Source: Thermomucor indicae-seudaticae (Eukaryota; Mucoromycota; Mucoromycetes; Mucorales; Lichtheimiaceae). From it: 64,000 bases of DNA. The notes under the pieces are model-generated. The model saw only the letters and a list, made by a program, of their open reading frames with translations, ran no database searches and was not told the origin of the DNA. A program made the position numbers and the translations under genes. This document shows, in pieces, positions 45,929-55,672 of the stretch; position 1 is the stretch's first letter; each line of letters opens with the position of its first letter. The DNA lies in the NCBI GenBank assembly GCA_000787465.1, contig JSYX01000027.1, positions 1-64,000 on the forward strand. Reading direction: 5' to 3'.

Positions 45929-47766
45929 TTATTCACTAGCAACTACGCCTCCAGCACCCAATTTGAAGCGTTTGGTTACTGCTCGTGGTATCTCTTCTTC
46001 GTGGTGTGTCACCAGAATAAGCGATTGGTCTGGTCTCATGTGCTCTTCCAGCCATCGGTTAACGTTCTTGATCATGGTTCCGTCTAAGCCTTGGAACGGT
46101 TCATCCCAGATCACAAGATCAGGCATCTTGACCTAAGCAGGAAAAAAACCGAGTTAGAATGAAATAGAAAGGCAAATGTGAATGAGGCGGTGTTCTAACG
46201 AACCAATGAACGGATCAAAAGCACCATGCGCTGTTCACCGGTAGACATGTCTCGAAGTCGACGGTCGATAAATGACTCCATACCAAAGTCTTTAAACATT
46301 TTCTGGACAGTCTTGATCTGGTCATCGGATAATTTACGGGGAACAACGGTGTCAAAGAAGCCAGTGCCAGCAGCCTCCAAAGCCGTTAGGGCTTGATTGA
46401 AATACAAATGGATCTCTGGGCTGAGGAGACCCACACGCTGCTTGATATCCCAGATGGATTCGCCTGTCCCACGTCGACGACCAAAGAGGTACAGCTCGTT
46501 GGCATAGGCCTGTGGATGATCGCCGGTTAAAAACGAAAGCAGTGTCGTCTTGCCAGAACCTTTTCAACCACAATTTTAAGCTTAAAACAGGTGCGGATGG
46601 GAAATAGAGTAATGTTTTCAAACTTTACCATTGGGGCCTAATAGAGCCCAGCGTTCACCTTGCCTGACTGTCCAAGTGATATTATTCAAGATCTTTTTGC
46701 CACCGTAAATGACATTGACGTTCTTGAGCTCTACAACGGGTGAATTGCTGGATGTTTCATCAGTAGCAGCAGCAGCAGCAGCCAAATAAGCTTCCCGTTC
46801 GCGGTTTTCTTGTTCTTGCTCAATTTTCCGTTGCGCAAGGTATTCGTGGGGCTTGCCTTGCCAAGCAATCTTCATGTCCTTCATGGACCACACATCGGTC
46901 ACCCAAGAAGGGAATTCGTCTTGAGGTCGCAAAACGAGCACCACAGGTAGACCAGAATCTGTCAGTTGGCCAAGGATATCCAAAAGTTTTTGACGATGCT
47001 GTACATCCAAGCCCACTAAATCAAAATATATTAGCTGTTTTGTCTTATATACGAAAGAGAACAAGATAGAAACTTTACTTAGTGGTTCATCAAGAATCAG
47101 CAATTTCGGTTGACGCAGCAGGGCACGCGCAATACGGGCCCGTCGTGTCTGGCCATTCGACAATTTGACAAAGGATAACGGAAGCAGATGGGCGATATCC
47201 AGCTGTTCGGCCACCTTCTCAATAGCGGTTTGATCTTGATTCAAACTTTCAAGGTAATTCTGGAGTGTCACGTCATTGTCTGGGTCGCTTATTATTTTTT
47301 ATGCATAATGAGTTTTCCTTTCCTTCCACGTTTTCTCTTTCGTGTAATACCTAAAATTGAATCGTTCTTGGTAATAATGTCCAGAATACGAAAATGCTTT
47401 GGATTCCTCCTTAAAGGAGACAAGATGTACCTGGTTTGAAATGTATGGCGATTGGGTCCGGTCCACCACTGGCCATTGAGCAGCTGTCACGGGCTGAATC
47501 AGGTGTCGACCGGACAAAGCCTCTGCCAGTGTTGTTTTGCCAGCACTAACGGGCCCTACAATGACGAGTCGCTGATCTCGCTGAATGGACAAGGACAAGT
47601 CTTTCAATGCAGGTTCCTTGGCTCCAAATCGATACACGTTAGCATTCTTGAACTCGACCAAGGTGTCTCTTGTAGACTTGAACCGTATTGTTGTCGGCTT
47701 TCCAGTGCAGAATCGCAATAGTGTGGCAGTAGTATCGGGACGAGGGAGGGAGCGTAACAAAAGCAT
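45929..47766 (-). CDS. Twin-domain ABC ATPase, mitochondrial YDR061W/ModF-like
   Basis: Gene from MLLLRSLPRPDTTATLLRF (47766) to the stop at 45929. The first 30 residues are basic and hydroxylated, like a mitochondrial presequence. There are two ATP-binding cassettes and no membrane helices. Cassette 1 has Walker A GPVSAGKTT, signature LSNGQTRRARIARAL and Walker B LLILDEPLS. Cassette 2 has Walker A GPNGSGKTT (split by an intron), signature MSTGEQRMVLLIRSL and Walker B PDLVIWDEPF with HH in the switch (LVTHHEEEIP). The layout matches yeast YDR061W and bacterial PhrA/ModF proteins, whose role is unknown. Lacking transmembrane parts, it is unlikely to be a transporter on its own. Confidence 0.9.
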
Positions 47767-47850
47767 TGCGTTGCGCGTTCAACTTGCTTATGATTACGTA
47801 CGCGACCGTTTACATGCGACTTTTTTCTGTCAGGATGACTGCAGCGGCTG

Positions 47851-48240
47851 ATGGACCAATCCCCGATATCCTTGGGAGTTCTCCGATCTCTGAAAGCGCC
47901 AAAGTATCGAGATATGTTATCTCGACCAAAAGATGAGAGATGCCAGCTTTCCATTATCAGGAGTATCCTCTGGGCATTATATTCTATGTTGCGTGGTCAG
48001 GGCTATTGGGAAGTTCAGCAAAGTGAAGCCATGACGGAGCAAACAGTTACACGCAAAGAACGGATCAACAGGCAAGCTCTGGAAAAGGCTATCACGTCCA
48101 ACGAAGGCACATCTTTCCTTCCAGGCTTCCACTTTAAAGTTTTTGGCTGGGAACGAGAGGGGGGAGCCAATCAAGCAACCAATACAGCAAACTTGGATGT
48201 CCAAAGTTACTGCTACACAGCTCCGAGAGACTCGATATAA
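47851..48240 (+). CDS. Hypothetical 129-aa ORF divergent from the ABC gene
   Basis: A continuous frame starts MDQSPISLGVLRSL 85 bases from the divergent ABC gene start. It contains RSILWALYSMLRGQGYWE, KERINRQALEKAITSNEG and SFLPGFHFKVFGWE, which read like real protein. A second frame (ATG at about 47835, MTAAADGPIPDIL) and downstream protein-like text in a third frame (TLYLAPETGLLTLD, about 48243-48300) suggest that introns are missed. No family recognised. 48320-48803 shows nothing else. Confidence 0.38.
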   Translation: MDQSPISLGVLRSLKAPKYRDMLSRPKDERCQLSIIRSILWALYSMLRGQGYWEVQQSEAMTEQTVTRKERINRQALEKAITSNEGTSFLPGFHFKVFGWEREGGANQATNTANLDVQSYCYTAPRDSI

Positions 48241-48803
48241 TACAGTAACACTGTACCTTGCACCTGAAACAGGATTGCTAACTTTAGATGTAAAAGGTGC
48301 ATACTTGGAGCAGCTCTAGACGTTTCTTCACCGCATTTCCCAATGAAGGTCACATAGCAACTGTATGTCTGCAGGGGAAAGAGATCCCTCGATAACTGAG
48401 GGATGGAGCACGGACGATTGATTCTGACGAACATTTTCGGGAAGCATTGGCCATTTTCAAAGACTGCTTGATGCGACAGAAACAGGCATCCAGCCATTAA
48501 GAGAAGATCATCATTCTGTGAACGTGTTTTGACGCCCGAAAAGGAAGAAATTCATCTTAATATTGCTTTCTTCAAGTGGTACCAAGAGCCAAGAATCCGC
48601 CACGTCCCCTTGGTGCGGAAACATATAAGTTCTTGTAGATCTTATTAACGGGATTAGGAAATGCATTGTAACCAGAACACAGAGCGGCTGTGAAAAAGAA
48701 AAGTTCAAGGGAAAAGGGAATACACTTTATTCCTCTTAGACGTAATTGAACCGTTTTTAAGCTTTCTCTCTTTTTTCTCTTCCTTTCTTCTGCAGACTTT
48801 TCG

Positions 48804-50439
48804 ATGCGGTCCTTGTTGCCTTTGACATGCGCTATTTTGGCTCTATCGGGCACATTGGCTGTCCCGGTTGATCTGGATTTGGATATTTGTATCGCTTTAG
48901 ATTCAGATTGTGAAGAACATAAGAAGAATTCTACTACTGTTCCCCGCCTTCCGACGATCTATGATAACGGCTTGGTAAGTATACTCCATCCTATCTTTCG
49001 AAGTTATTTCTGAGACAGTCTTCGTTAATAGGTCGTAGTCGACTTTGATATTGGCAAGTTGACCTAATCCAAGAGCGAAAAACGAGTTCGATGCTGTCGC
49101 TAACACAGGCAAATATGAAAAGGTCGACCTGCTCAAAGGTTCCCACTTGTTTTCGACACAAGCAGTGCTGTGTCCTGGGTACCTGTGGACAAGGTACAGT
49201 AAGCGGGGTACAAAAGAGAAGCTCTAACATAATCAAGGAGGAAATGTGCTAAACGCTTATGGTGTATAGTGCGAATGTGTTTTGAGTTTTGGCGACAACA
49301 AGACGTATAATCCTTACGCTTCTACGACAGCTCGAGACTTACACAAGAAAGGATCAATCCAATATGATAACGGTATAAGCGTGCAATTTGATTACTGGAA
49401 GGTTAATATCACCTCGCCCACTCGGTGCAACAAGTTTTTTACTTATCGCTCATTGCGTTAACTTATATTTATATAGGATACTGCAGCTTTTCCGAATGAT
49501 GTCTGGACCTCGCAATCGTTCATTGTTGGTGCTGCCTACAGTATCTCGGGTGTACCATCCGATGCAGCCTATGGTATACCACATGTGCTGACTTATTGAA
49601 CCACCAAACAACATGCTAAACTTTAATGACTTTTTATTTCCAGTGGGTTACTTTGGCTACGGTGGCGACGATGACTATGTTCCATCCAAGAAGCGGTCCA
49701 GTAAGTACCTAGAAACACGACAAAAAATAACAAAGAGCGACAAGGCGTACTTAATATGAGATATAAAGTGTTGAAAAGAGATGGCAGAGGCGGAGGCGGC
49801 TCGGGTGACCAAATCCGCGGTATTGGTGCGAGCAAGCCCCCCGGTGACCGAAAGCGCTGGTCCCCGAAAACGGGCTACTTGACCTTTGGCATCGACCCAT
49901 CACTTTACCAGGGTGAGATTGCTTGGCTGCCCTTACCTTCCAGTGCAGACGAGTGTGGCGGCGGCTCGATTTACTGGCGCACAGCACTCAAAGGCTACTC
50001 CGTTGGCAATAACTGTGACGAATCGCTCGGTACCAATACTTTTGCCAAATTCGCCACGGGCGAACCCTTGATCTATGCCCCTCCCGCCCAAGCAGACGCA
50101 CTCCACGCCTCGATTGGTGCAGAGTACAGTGTGCCCCGGGGCCGCTACGTCTTGAAATGCAGCGCTTGCCAAACCATTCCTGATTTGACGCTGCGGTTTG
50201 AAGGCTACGACGTCTCTTTACCACCTTCGGTTTGGACGACCCCAGTGGATAATGATAACGACCTATGCGAGACGATCGTTACAAAGAGCCAGGATTCTGA
50301 ACAACAAACTTGGGTCATTGGGGCGGCTTTCTTGAATAACTTTTACCATATTTACGATAATGGCGAAAACAGGATTGGTCTCGCGTATCTTGCCGACCAA
50401 GGGATTGGCGCAAAGATCACAAAGAACGACTCGAACTAA
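48804..50439 (+). CDS. Aspartic-peptidase (pepsin-fold) protein, predicted inactive
   Basis: Seven or so exons (48804-48974, 49032-49053, 49123-49193, 49270-49401, 49477-49573, 49644-49700, then to 50439). The signal peptide MRSLLPLTCAILALSG is followed by a very short prosegment. The N-lobe has VVVDFDIGRPAQRF, then LVFDTSSAVSWVP, where the usual DTG reads DTS. A flap-like IQYDNGIS follows. The C-lobe has FGIDPSLYQGEIAWLPL, then TFAKFATGEPLIYAPP, where the second catalytic DTG reads ATG, then ADALHASIGAEY and the closing VIGAAFLNNFYHIYD...RIGLAYLA. The fold is secure; loss of one catalytic Asp should abolish pepsin-type cleavage. Exon 2 is only 22 nt and intron 2 has a GC donor. Confidence 0.88.
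49054..49122 (+). other. GC-AG intron in the aspartic-peptidase-like gene
   Basis: Donor ATTG|GCAAGT, branch site GCTAAC at about 49099-49104, acceptor GAAAAG. Removing these 69 nt joins DFDIG to RPAQRF in frame, as the family expects. The GT two bases on leaves the wrong phase, and reading through meets a TAA. Confidence 0.8.
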
Positions 50440-50548
50440 TATTTATCATTGTTATGCGTATGCTAACAAGCGCCTTTTCTCTTTGTGTATTGGTTTTTTT
50501 CCTTACTTAATTCATCACATTAGACATAGATAAATACGTTGATTTGAT

Positions 50549-51770
50549 TTTACACTTCAATAATCTTGATGCCTTGGAAATCTTCAGATACACCATCCAC
50601 AAGACGAATGCGATCGTCACTGAATTCAAGAACGCAGCTGCGACCAGCAAATGTTACACCTGTCATAAACTTCCACTTAGAATCTGTACGTATTGCTGCC
50701 AACTTGGAGAGGGAAGGGCCACATTACCTCTTTCTGTGCCTGTACGATTACAAGCTACAAAGTATACGGGTTTATTAGATGATCGGGTGATCAGAGGCGT
50801 CATTCGGGTTGCCCAATATCGAACTGTGTCCGATCCAGGACCCGGGCTTTTGAGCCACGCCATGATGCATATGATGAGTTCAGACGAGTGCTCCAGATGG
50901 AAATTGGCAAATTCAAAGTCATGGAAACTGGCTTCGAATCGATAAGGGTTAATGTCCATGCATATACCAAAGCCAACCTTTAACACATTTATCAGTTAGT
51001 CATCCTGTGATGTTCCTTCTTTATTCAATGCACTTCTAAATACCTTGCCGAGTCCGTCAATGACCATAGAAAGAAATCCGGGCCCTTCGGTTGCCCAGTT
51101 TTCATCCGTTGTGTACAAGAACGTTTTCCTATATGTGGTGACCAGACGTCCTTCTGGATCGACGCAACATAAGCTGTTATAATATGTCTCTATATATATT
51201 CACATATTAGATCGAGTAGAAGCCGATGACTTTGCGGATCGTCTGAACATGCCATTTTGGATCTCTGGGTATCCTACGACTACGTGACACCGAAGACGAA
51301 CCGCTGAGAAAAGCAAGTGAGACGGGCCATGGTTTTGTACCGCGTTTTCTTTTTGTCTCTGTTACCTACCCTGCTTTTTAGTCCACTCGACCGTGGGACC
51401 GGTTTCAGCGTCTTCCGCCATCGGCTTGATCTCTTCCACACTATTGTAGACATAGCCTGCCAATGATTATGTCTCTAAACAAACGTTTCTTGAGGAAATT
51501 GTATAATAGCAGTACCTGAAAATGCCATTTCAGGCAACACCAGTAAATCCATGTCACCAGGTCCGTAACTTGTTCAATAACACAGCAGTAAATAAGGCGG
51601 TGTTTCTGTGAAACACAAAGCTCATTTACTTACCCAGAGAGCCATTCATTTACACGTTCCATGTTGGCATCACGGTCTCCCCAAATGGGATCCAGTTGAC
51701 AACAGGCTGGTTTTTCTCAGCCACCCGATCTTGGGAACGAAATGCAGCAATTATTCTTACCAATCTTCAT
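50549..51770 (-). CDS. NTA1: Protein N-terminal asparagine/glutamine amidohydrolase (nitrilase fold)
   Basis: Starts MKIACCQLDPIWGDRD (51770), with the first intron inside codon 4, and ends QGIKIIEV at 50549. The nitrilase triad is visible: Glu in LLVLPEMAFSG, Lys in TYRKTFLYTTDE, Cys in GFGICMDINPYRFEA. The blocks FANFHLEHSSELIICIMAWL and GRSCVLEFSDD are typical of Nta1. The enzyme deamidates N-terminal Asn and Gln to Asp and Glu, the first step of one branch of the N-degron pathway. It converges with the aspartic-peptidase-like gene (about 110 bases between stops). The assignment is by motif; yeast Nta1 is the named reference. Confidence 0.93.
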
Positions 51771-52584
51771 CAGCGCGACCAGGACAGGACGAAAGCCGTG
51801 GTCTTCACGCTAGCTGAGCCTTAACTGTTCGCTTGTTCCTCATTTAGGCAAGAATCTGAGTCGTCTTTTGGCAGAAGCTCCATAGCTTGGGATACCGGAT
51901 TTTGTCGGAAATATGGAGTTTTTCGCGGCGTTTGCGCCACCGTAAAGTAAAAATTGCGAAAGGTCTATGGAGAAATCGAGGTAGACACATGACATATGCT
52001 GCGGAAACCTTAATGTATGCGTCTGTGCGTTCGATAAACTGCGTAACGGAGTACGCCTAAAAAAGACCTGATCATGTGTATCTACTTTCTACAATATGAA
52101 GAAACTGTCCACTCGGTTTCCCATTTTCAGGATATCAATCAGAAAGACATAAGAAGGTTATCGATAAACTTATGATAGCAGAAATGGTAACACGCGAATA
52201 AGACATATCAAAGCTGTTGGCACAAGTGGTTAAAGCTTACCAAAACTGACGGTACAGAGACTGAATATGACAAGAAGAGAATAGAGAAGTAAGAAATCGT
52301 AGAGACAGAGACAGAAACAAGAATCGAACAAAGTCGCTAAGCTACCACATCCTGACTAAATAACATCCAAGAAGGGGTCAAGATATTGAAACGTGGAGCA
52401 TTCATCTGCCAGTTATGAAATTGGAAAAGATCGTCGATAAATGGACGAGTCAAGAGTAATTTGCACAAGCTGCCGACTTGTGCGAAAGCAGGACATCCAA
52501 ATTTAACATCTAACGAGTATATCCAGGAAGGATGTCCTGTTGGTGACCCGCATGTGCAAGTTTTCTTAGACCAAACGGCCGTTT
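51771..52584. other. Spacer upstream of NTA1, with a minus-strand coding-like relic at its right end
   Basis: 51771-52330 has no gene. At 52337-52585 (minus) an open frame reads like protein (KKTCTCGSPTGHPSW, FIDDLFQFHNWQMNAP). It is cut by the left end of the pogo-like element at 52587, so it may be the tail of an older gene or element. Confidence 0.4.
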
Positions 52585-52586
52585 TA

Positions 52587-52642
52587 CAGACGGTGCCCGT
52601 TAATTTCACCTCTCGTTAATTTCACACCCCGTTTATTTCACC
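52587..52642 (+). repeat. Left terminal inverted repeat of the pogo-like element
   Basis: It starts CAGACGGTGCCC. GTTAATTTCA at 52599 and 52615 and GTTTATTTCA at 52631 are spaced exactly 16 bp. The regular spacing suggests three transposase binding sites on the same face or adjacent turns. Confidence 0.8.
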
Positions 52643-53094
52643 TTTTGTCGATGAATACCCAAAAAACATAGTGTCGATTTTCACATCCCCGCTCATCTCA
52701 CTTTCACTTTGAAACCGCGTATGTGAATCCTAAGCGGGGATTACACAAAAAACTGATATATATGCCATCAGAAAATGATGCTACTTCATGGATGTGAAGA
52801 ACCTTTCGTGGGTGGCCTGTTTGCTGAAAAATCCTTACTCAGACCGTCCCGCAGGATCCAAAAGGCGTTTTGTTGCTCATATGGAAGAAAATTGTTCCCG
52901 TTGAAGGGACGTACAAGGTGCCAAAAGAAATTTTGCCCAGAAAATTAGACAGCATGCAGTTTGAAGTCTTATGAGAGTTGTTTATGTAAATTCATGTTCG
53001 ATTTTAGCGCTTTCTGTCCTACTTCGCTACTGTTTAATTCATTTAGACATCCAGATTTTTGGTTTGCCGGCAAAGAACATTCTAGATCAACAAC

Positions 53095-53192
53095 ATATAC
53101 GCTGACCTTGAGAATTCGATTTAATGATATTTCAATTTAGTGATCACTGTTCGGATTTTCACCCCCGATCACTAAATCGAGCGCCTACTGTA
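53095..53192 (-). mobile_element. Nested second pogo-like terminus
   Basis: Read on the minus strand from 53192: TACAGTAGGCGCTCGATTTA, followed by repeated GTGATC and ATTTAGTGAT / AATTGA motifs. It has the TA-CAGT start and AT-rich tandem motifs of this group but differs from the outer ends, so it belongs to another family nested inside. No matching left end was found. Confidence 0.5.
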
Positions 53193-53439
53193 CTTGTAAT
53201 TTCCTTTTACACACCAAGGGAACATCCGAGAAAAATCGGGCCAAAATATGGCAAAAGACTTTCGTGCAAAAATCTGAACCTCTGCACCTCTGACCAGATT
53301 TTTGGTAAACGACCAGTCCCAGCTTTCCCATTTGGAGCTTTTTTGAGCCTCTACAACCAATAATTGTTACCGATAACAAGCGATAATAACGATGATTTGA
53401 GACAAAACTATCAAATTTTATTGCATATTTGTTTGTCTA

Positions 53440-53859
53440 TTAAGCAAAATTTGCAGATAGTCCAATGCTGAAGGTACCTGTGCTCGTGCCTCCTCCCGCG
53501 ACGGCATTCCCTCTCCCGCGTTTCTGGCCGCATTGCCGCGCTCGATCCGGCCTTGCACGTTTCGCTCCCTCGTGACGATGTCCCGGGCAAAGAGATCGTT
53601 GTCGATGGTGTCCACCACTTGCGACCAGTCCATGTTCTTGCCCTCTCTCTTGTATCTGGCCGTAAAGTGGCGAATGACCCCCAGTTTTGCCTACATCCGT
53701 GCCGTTAAGTGGACGTGCCCCGCGTAAACCGCCGTTGCGAGCTCGTCGATGCTCTTTTGGTCCCAGATGCTGTAGCTGCTTTTGTTGCCAAGCACCTAGA
53801 AGCATTTGGAGTGAACAAGTGCCTATGGTGCAAGTCAGCTTAAATCGACACTGGGTCAA
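53440..53859 (-). pseudogene. GC-rich coding relic inside the element
   Basis: Minus-strand reading frames with protein-like text: SIWDQKSIDELATAVYAG, a stop, then AKLGVIRHFTARYKREG, MDWSQVVDTIDNDLFARD and VQGRIERGNAARNAGEG. The block is clearly richer in G+C than its surroundings, which suggests it came from elsewhere. An in-frame stop (after TARM) and the lack of a start make it a relic. Family not recognised. Confidence 0.45.
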
Positions 53860-54288
53860 AAAATTGGGAAAGTGCTTTCGGAGAAACCCCGTGGGTGTTC
53901 TATACTCCCAGATCTTTTTATTCCATACTCTTTATGAATCAGTGATCTGAACGAACATTTAGCAAAGGGGACAGAAGCAAAAGGAACATGCACGCGTATG
54001 GTTCGAATTCTTTTTACCTTTCCGATGCATAACATGCTTACGTAGTCCTTTTATGAACGATTAAGTGGGGGGGGGGTTCTTTTTGGACTTTACGCATTAA
54101 CAAAGAGCATTTAGAGAGGGAATAGACATTTTATTAGATGGTCTTCTGGCTTTTGTACATGTCATATAGAAAACCGCAGTTGCGACTACATGTAGTTCTA
54201 TGTACAAAGTGTAGGCAAAGCATGCTAGTGTGCATTTCAAAGTCCGCGAAAAGCAGGACGACAGACAGACAGACACGACCGTTGCAAG

Positions 54289-54351
54289 AGGCGTTCTTCA
54301 AACCCCGATTCTATCGTATAGAACGCCTAAAAAAGGAAAAATTTTCCTTTT
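54289..54351. repeat. 9-bp stem hairpin followed by an AT palindrome
   Basis: AGGCGTTCT (54289-54297) pairs with AGAACGCCT (54320-54328), and a 21-nt palindrome (AAAAGGAAAA centred on A) follows at 54331-54351. It lies inside the degraded element with no gene nearby. Confidence 0.65.
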
Positions 54352-54667
54352 AAATCGGCGACTTCATCGGTGATTTAATTATCGTCACATATAAAGGTCA
54401 AGCTGGTGAAAGTTTACATGTCCACTCTTACTCTCCTGTGAGACTTGTACTTCTCTGTTGCGTCCATTCAGGTTCTGGTTTAAACCTCTTGCGAATCGAC
54501 CGGTTGTGGGATTCCAGGGATTGCGAGCTTTTTAAAAGACGGCTTCTCTTGTTCGTCTTGGCATTGTTCGTGTTAGAAGACTGAGGAATATTGCTTAAGT
54601 TATGAGCTGTTTTCTTCTTTATAGAATGGTTGCACTTTGCTTTCTAGAACGGACACACATTGCAAAA

Positions 54668-54696
54668 AAGTGTTGAAACGGCCCGTTTCAACACTT
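54668..54696. repeat. 29-nt perfect palindrome
   Basis: AAGTGTTGAAACGG, one C, then its exact inverse complement. With a single-base centre this is close to the longest perfect palindrome in the window. Confidence 0.8.
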
Positions 54697-55153
54697 GAAG
54701 CAGTATCGGATGAACGCTTTTTGTTGCATGATATCACAAAAGAAATGTATTCCTTCCTGGTTTGTGGTGACTTCCTATACAGGCTAAGCCTACTGACTTC
54801 GCTTTTTGGTGGGCAGAATCCGGATTCTGTCGCGTCAAAACCACTTTCTCACTTAGCGGCTCTGCGTAGGCTAACGTGCCTAACCACGGCAAATATATTA
54901 CCCGGACGATATCGCAATCTGATTGGCTAATAACCGATGGGGAGGGTTGGGGGATGGAGATTCTGGAGAGCCACTTATAAAAATGCTCCGAATTTGATGG
55001 CTTATAAGTCTGGATTCTCTTATCCTAATAGAAAATCTGAACCGATAACTTTTTTATTTGACTCAAAATGAACCCATTTATCGGTTTACTTTTTATCGTA
55101 GGGTGGTTGTGTGTGTGCTATAACGCTTCAAGGTTGGCCACTGATCGTGTCGA

Positions 55154-55318
55154 TTTAACGTGACTTCCACCATAAAGCAGGTTGAAGGTATCCTGTGTTC
55201 TCTTGACGGAGGGGAGTACTCAGAGCTCAAAGACCAAATGAGAGCATGTAGAGACGATCCCCGAAAGAAATTATCGCAAAAGCAATCTCAGTTAGACAGC
55301 TTCTTCACAAAGGAATAA
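55154..55318 (+). pseudogene. C-terminal fragment of a pogo/Tigger-like transposase
   Basis: The open frame reads FNVTSTIKQVEGILC, then ELKDQMRACRDDPRKKL and QSQLDSFFTKE before TAA at 55318. Pogo/CENP-B-type transposases commonly end in a Q..LD.FF motif. The position, just inside the right terminal repeat and in the expected orientation, fits. The DDE core upstream is not recognisable. Confidence 0.6.
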
Positions 55319-55468
55319 AGTTTCTACTCGCTACGTTTCAGATTTATCATGTTCCCTGCATATACTCTCAACCCTCGATAAGATTTCAACTTTGTTCTTG
55401 GCCTTGGAATAGGAAATTAACGGGGACTTGAAAATTTTTATAAGTAATTTAGTCCGTTCCCTGAATGT

Positions 55469-55525
55469 CCTTGAAATAAGCGAGTGCTTGAAATTAACCG
55501 ATATGAAATTAACGTGGATCGACTG
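55469..55525 (-). repeat. Right terminal inverted repeat of the pogo-like element
   Basis: Read on the minus strand it starts CAGTCGATCCAC, with GTTAATTTCA at 55513-55504 and again at 55498-55489, then CTTATTTCA at about 55480. It mirrors the left end. Confidence 0.8.
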
Positions 55526-55672
55526 TATCACTATGCGAGACCGAAAAACGTCGCAGGTGAAAAAGATACTATATCGGCAGTCATTCGCAGGCAAACGCGA
55601 ATGGTGCCCTCGTTTCCTATACTTGTATGATGGATGCATAGTAAAAGCTTTATCATGACCTCTTTCAACGGG

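Larger units (their letters stand above)
52585..55527 (+). mobile_element. Pogo/Tigger-like DNA transposon, 2.94 kb, degraded
   Basis: The left end TA|CAGACGG (52585) and the right end CGACTG|TA (55527) are inverted relatives flanked by TA, the target duplication of the pogo/Tigger (Tc1/mariner) group. Each end carries three copies of a GTTAATTTCA-type decamer spaced about 16 bp. Near the right end a plus-strand frame ends QLDSFFTKE, the usual tail of pogo-like transposases. The rest of the transposase is not readable, and other relics lie inside, so the element is dead and was itself a target of insertions. Confidence 0.8.
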
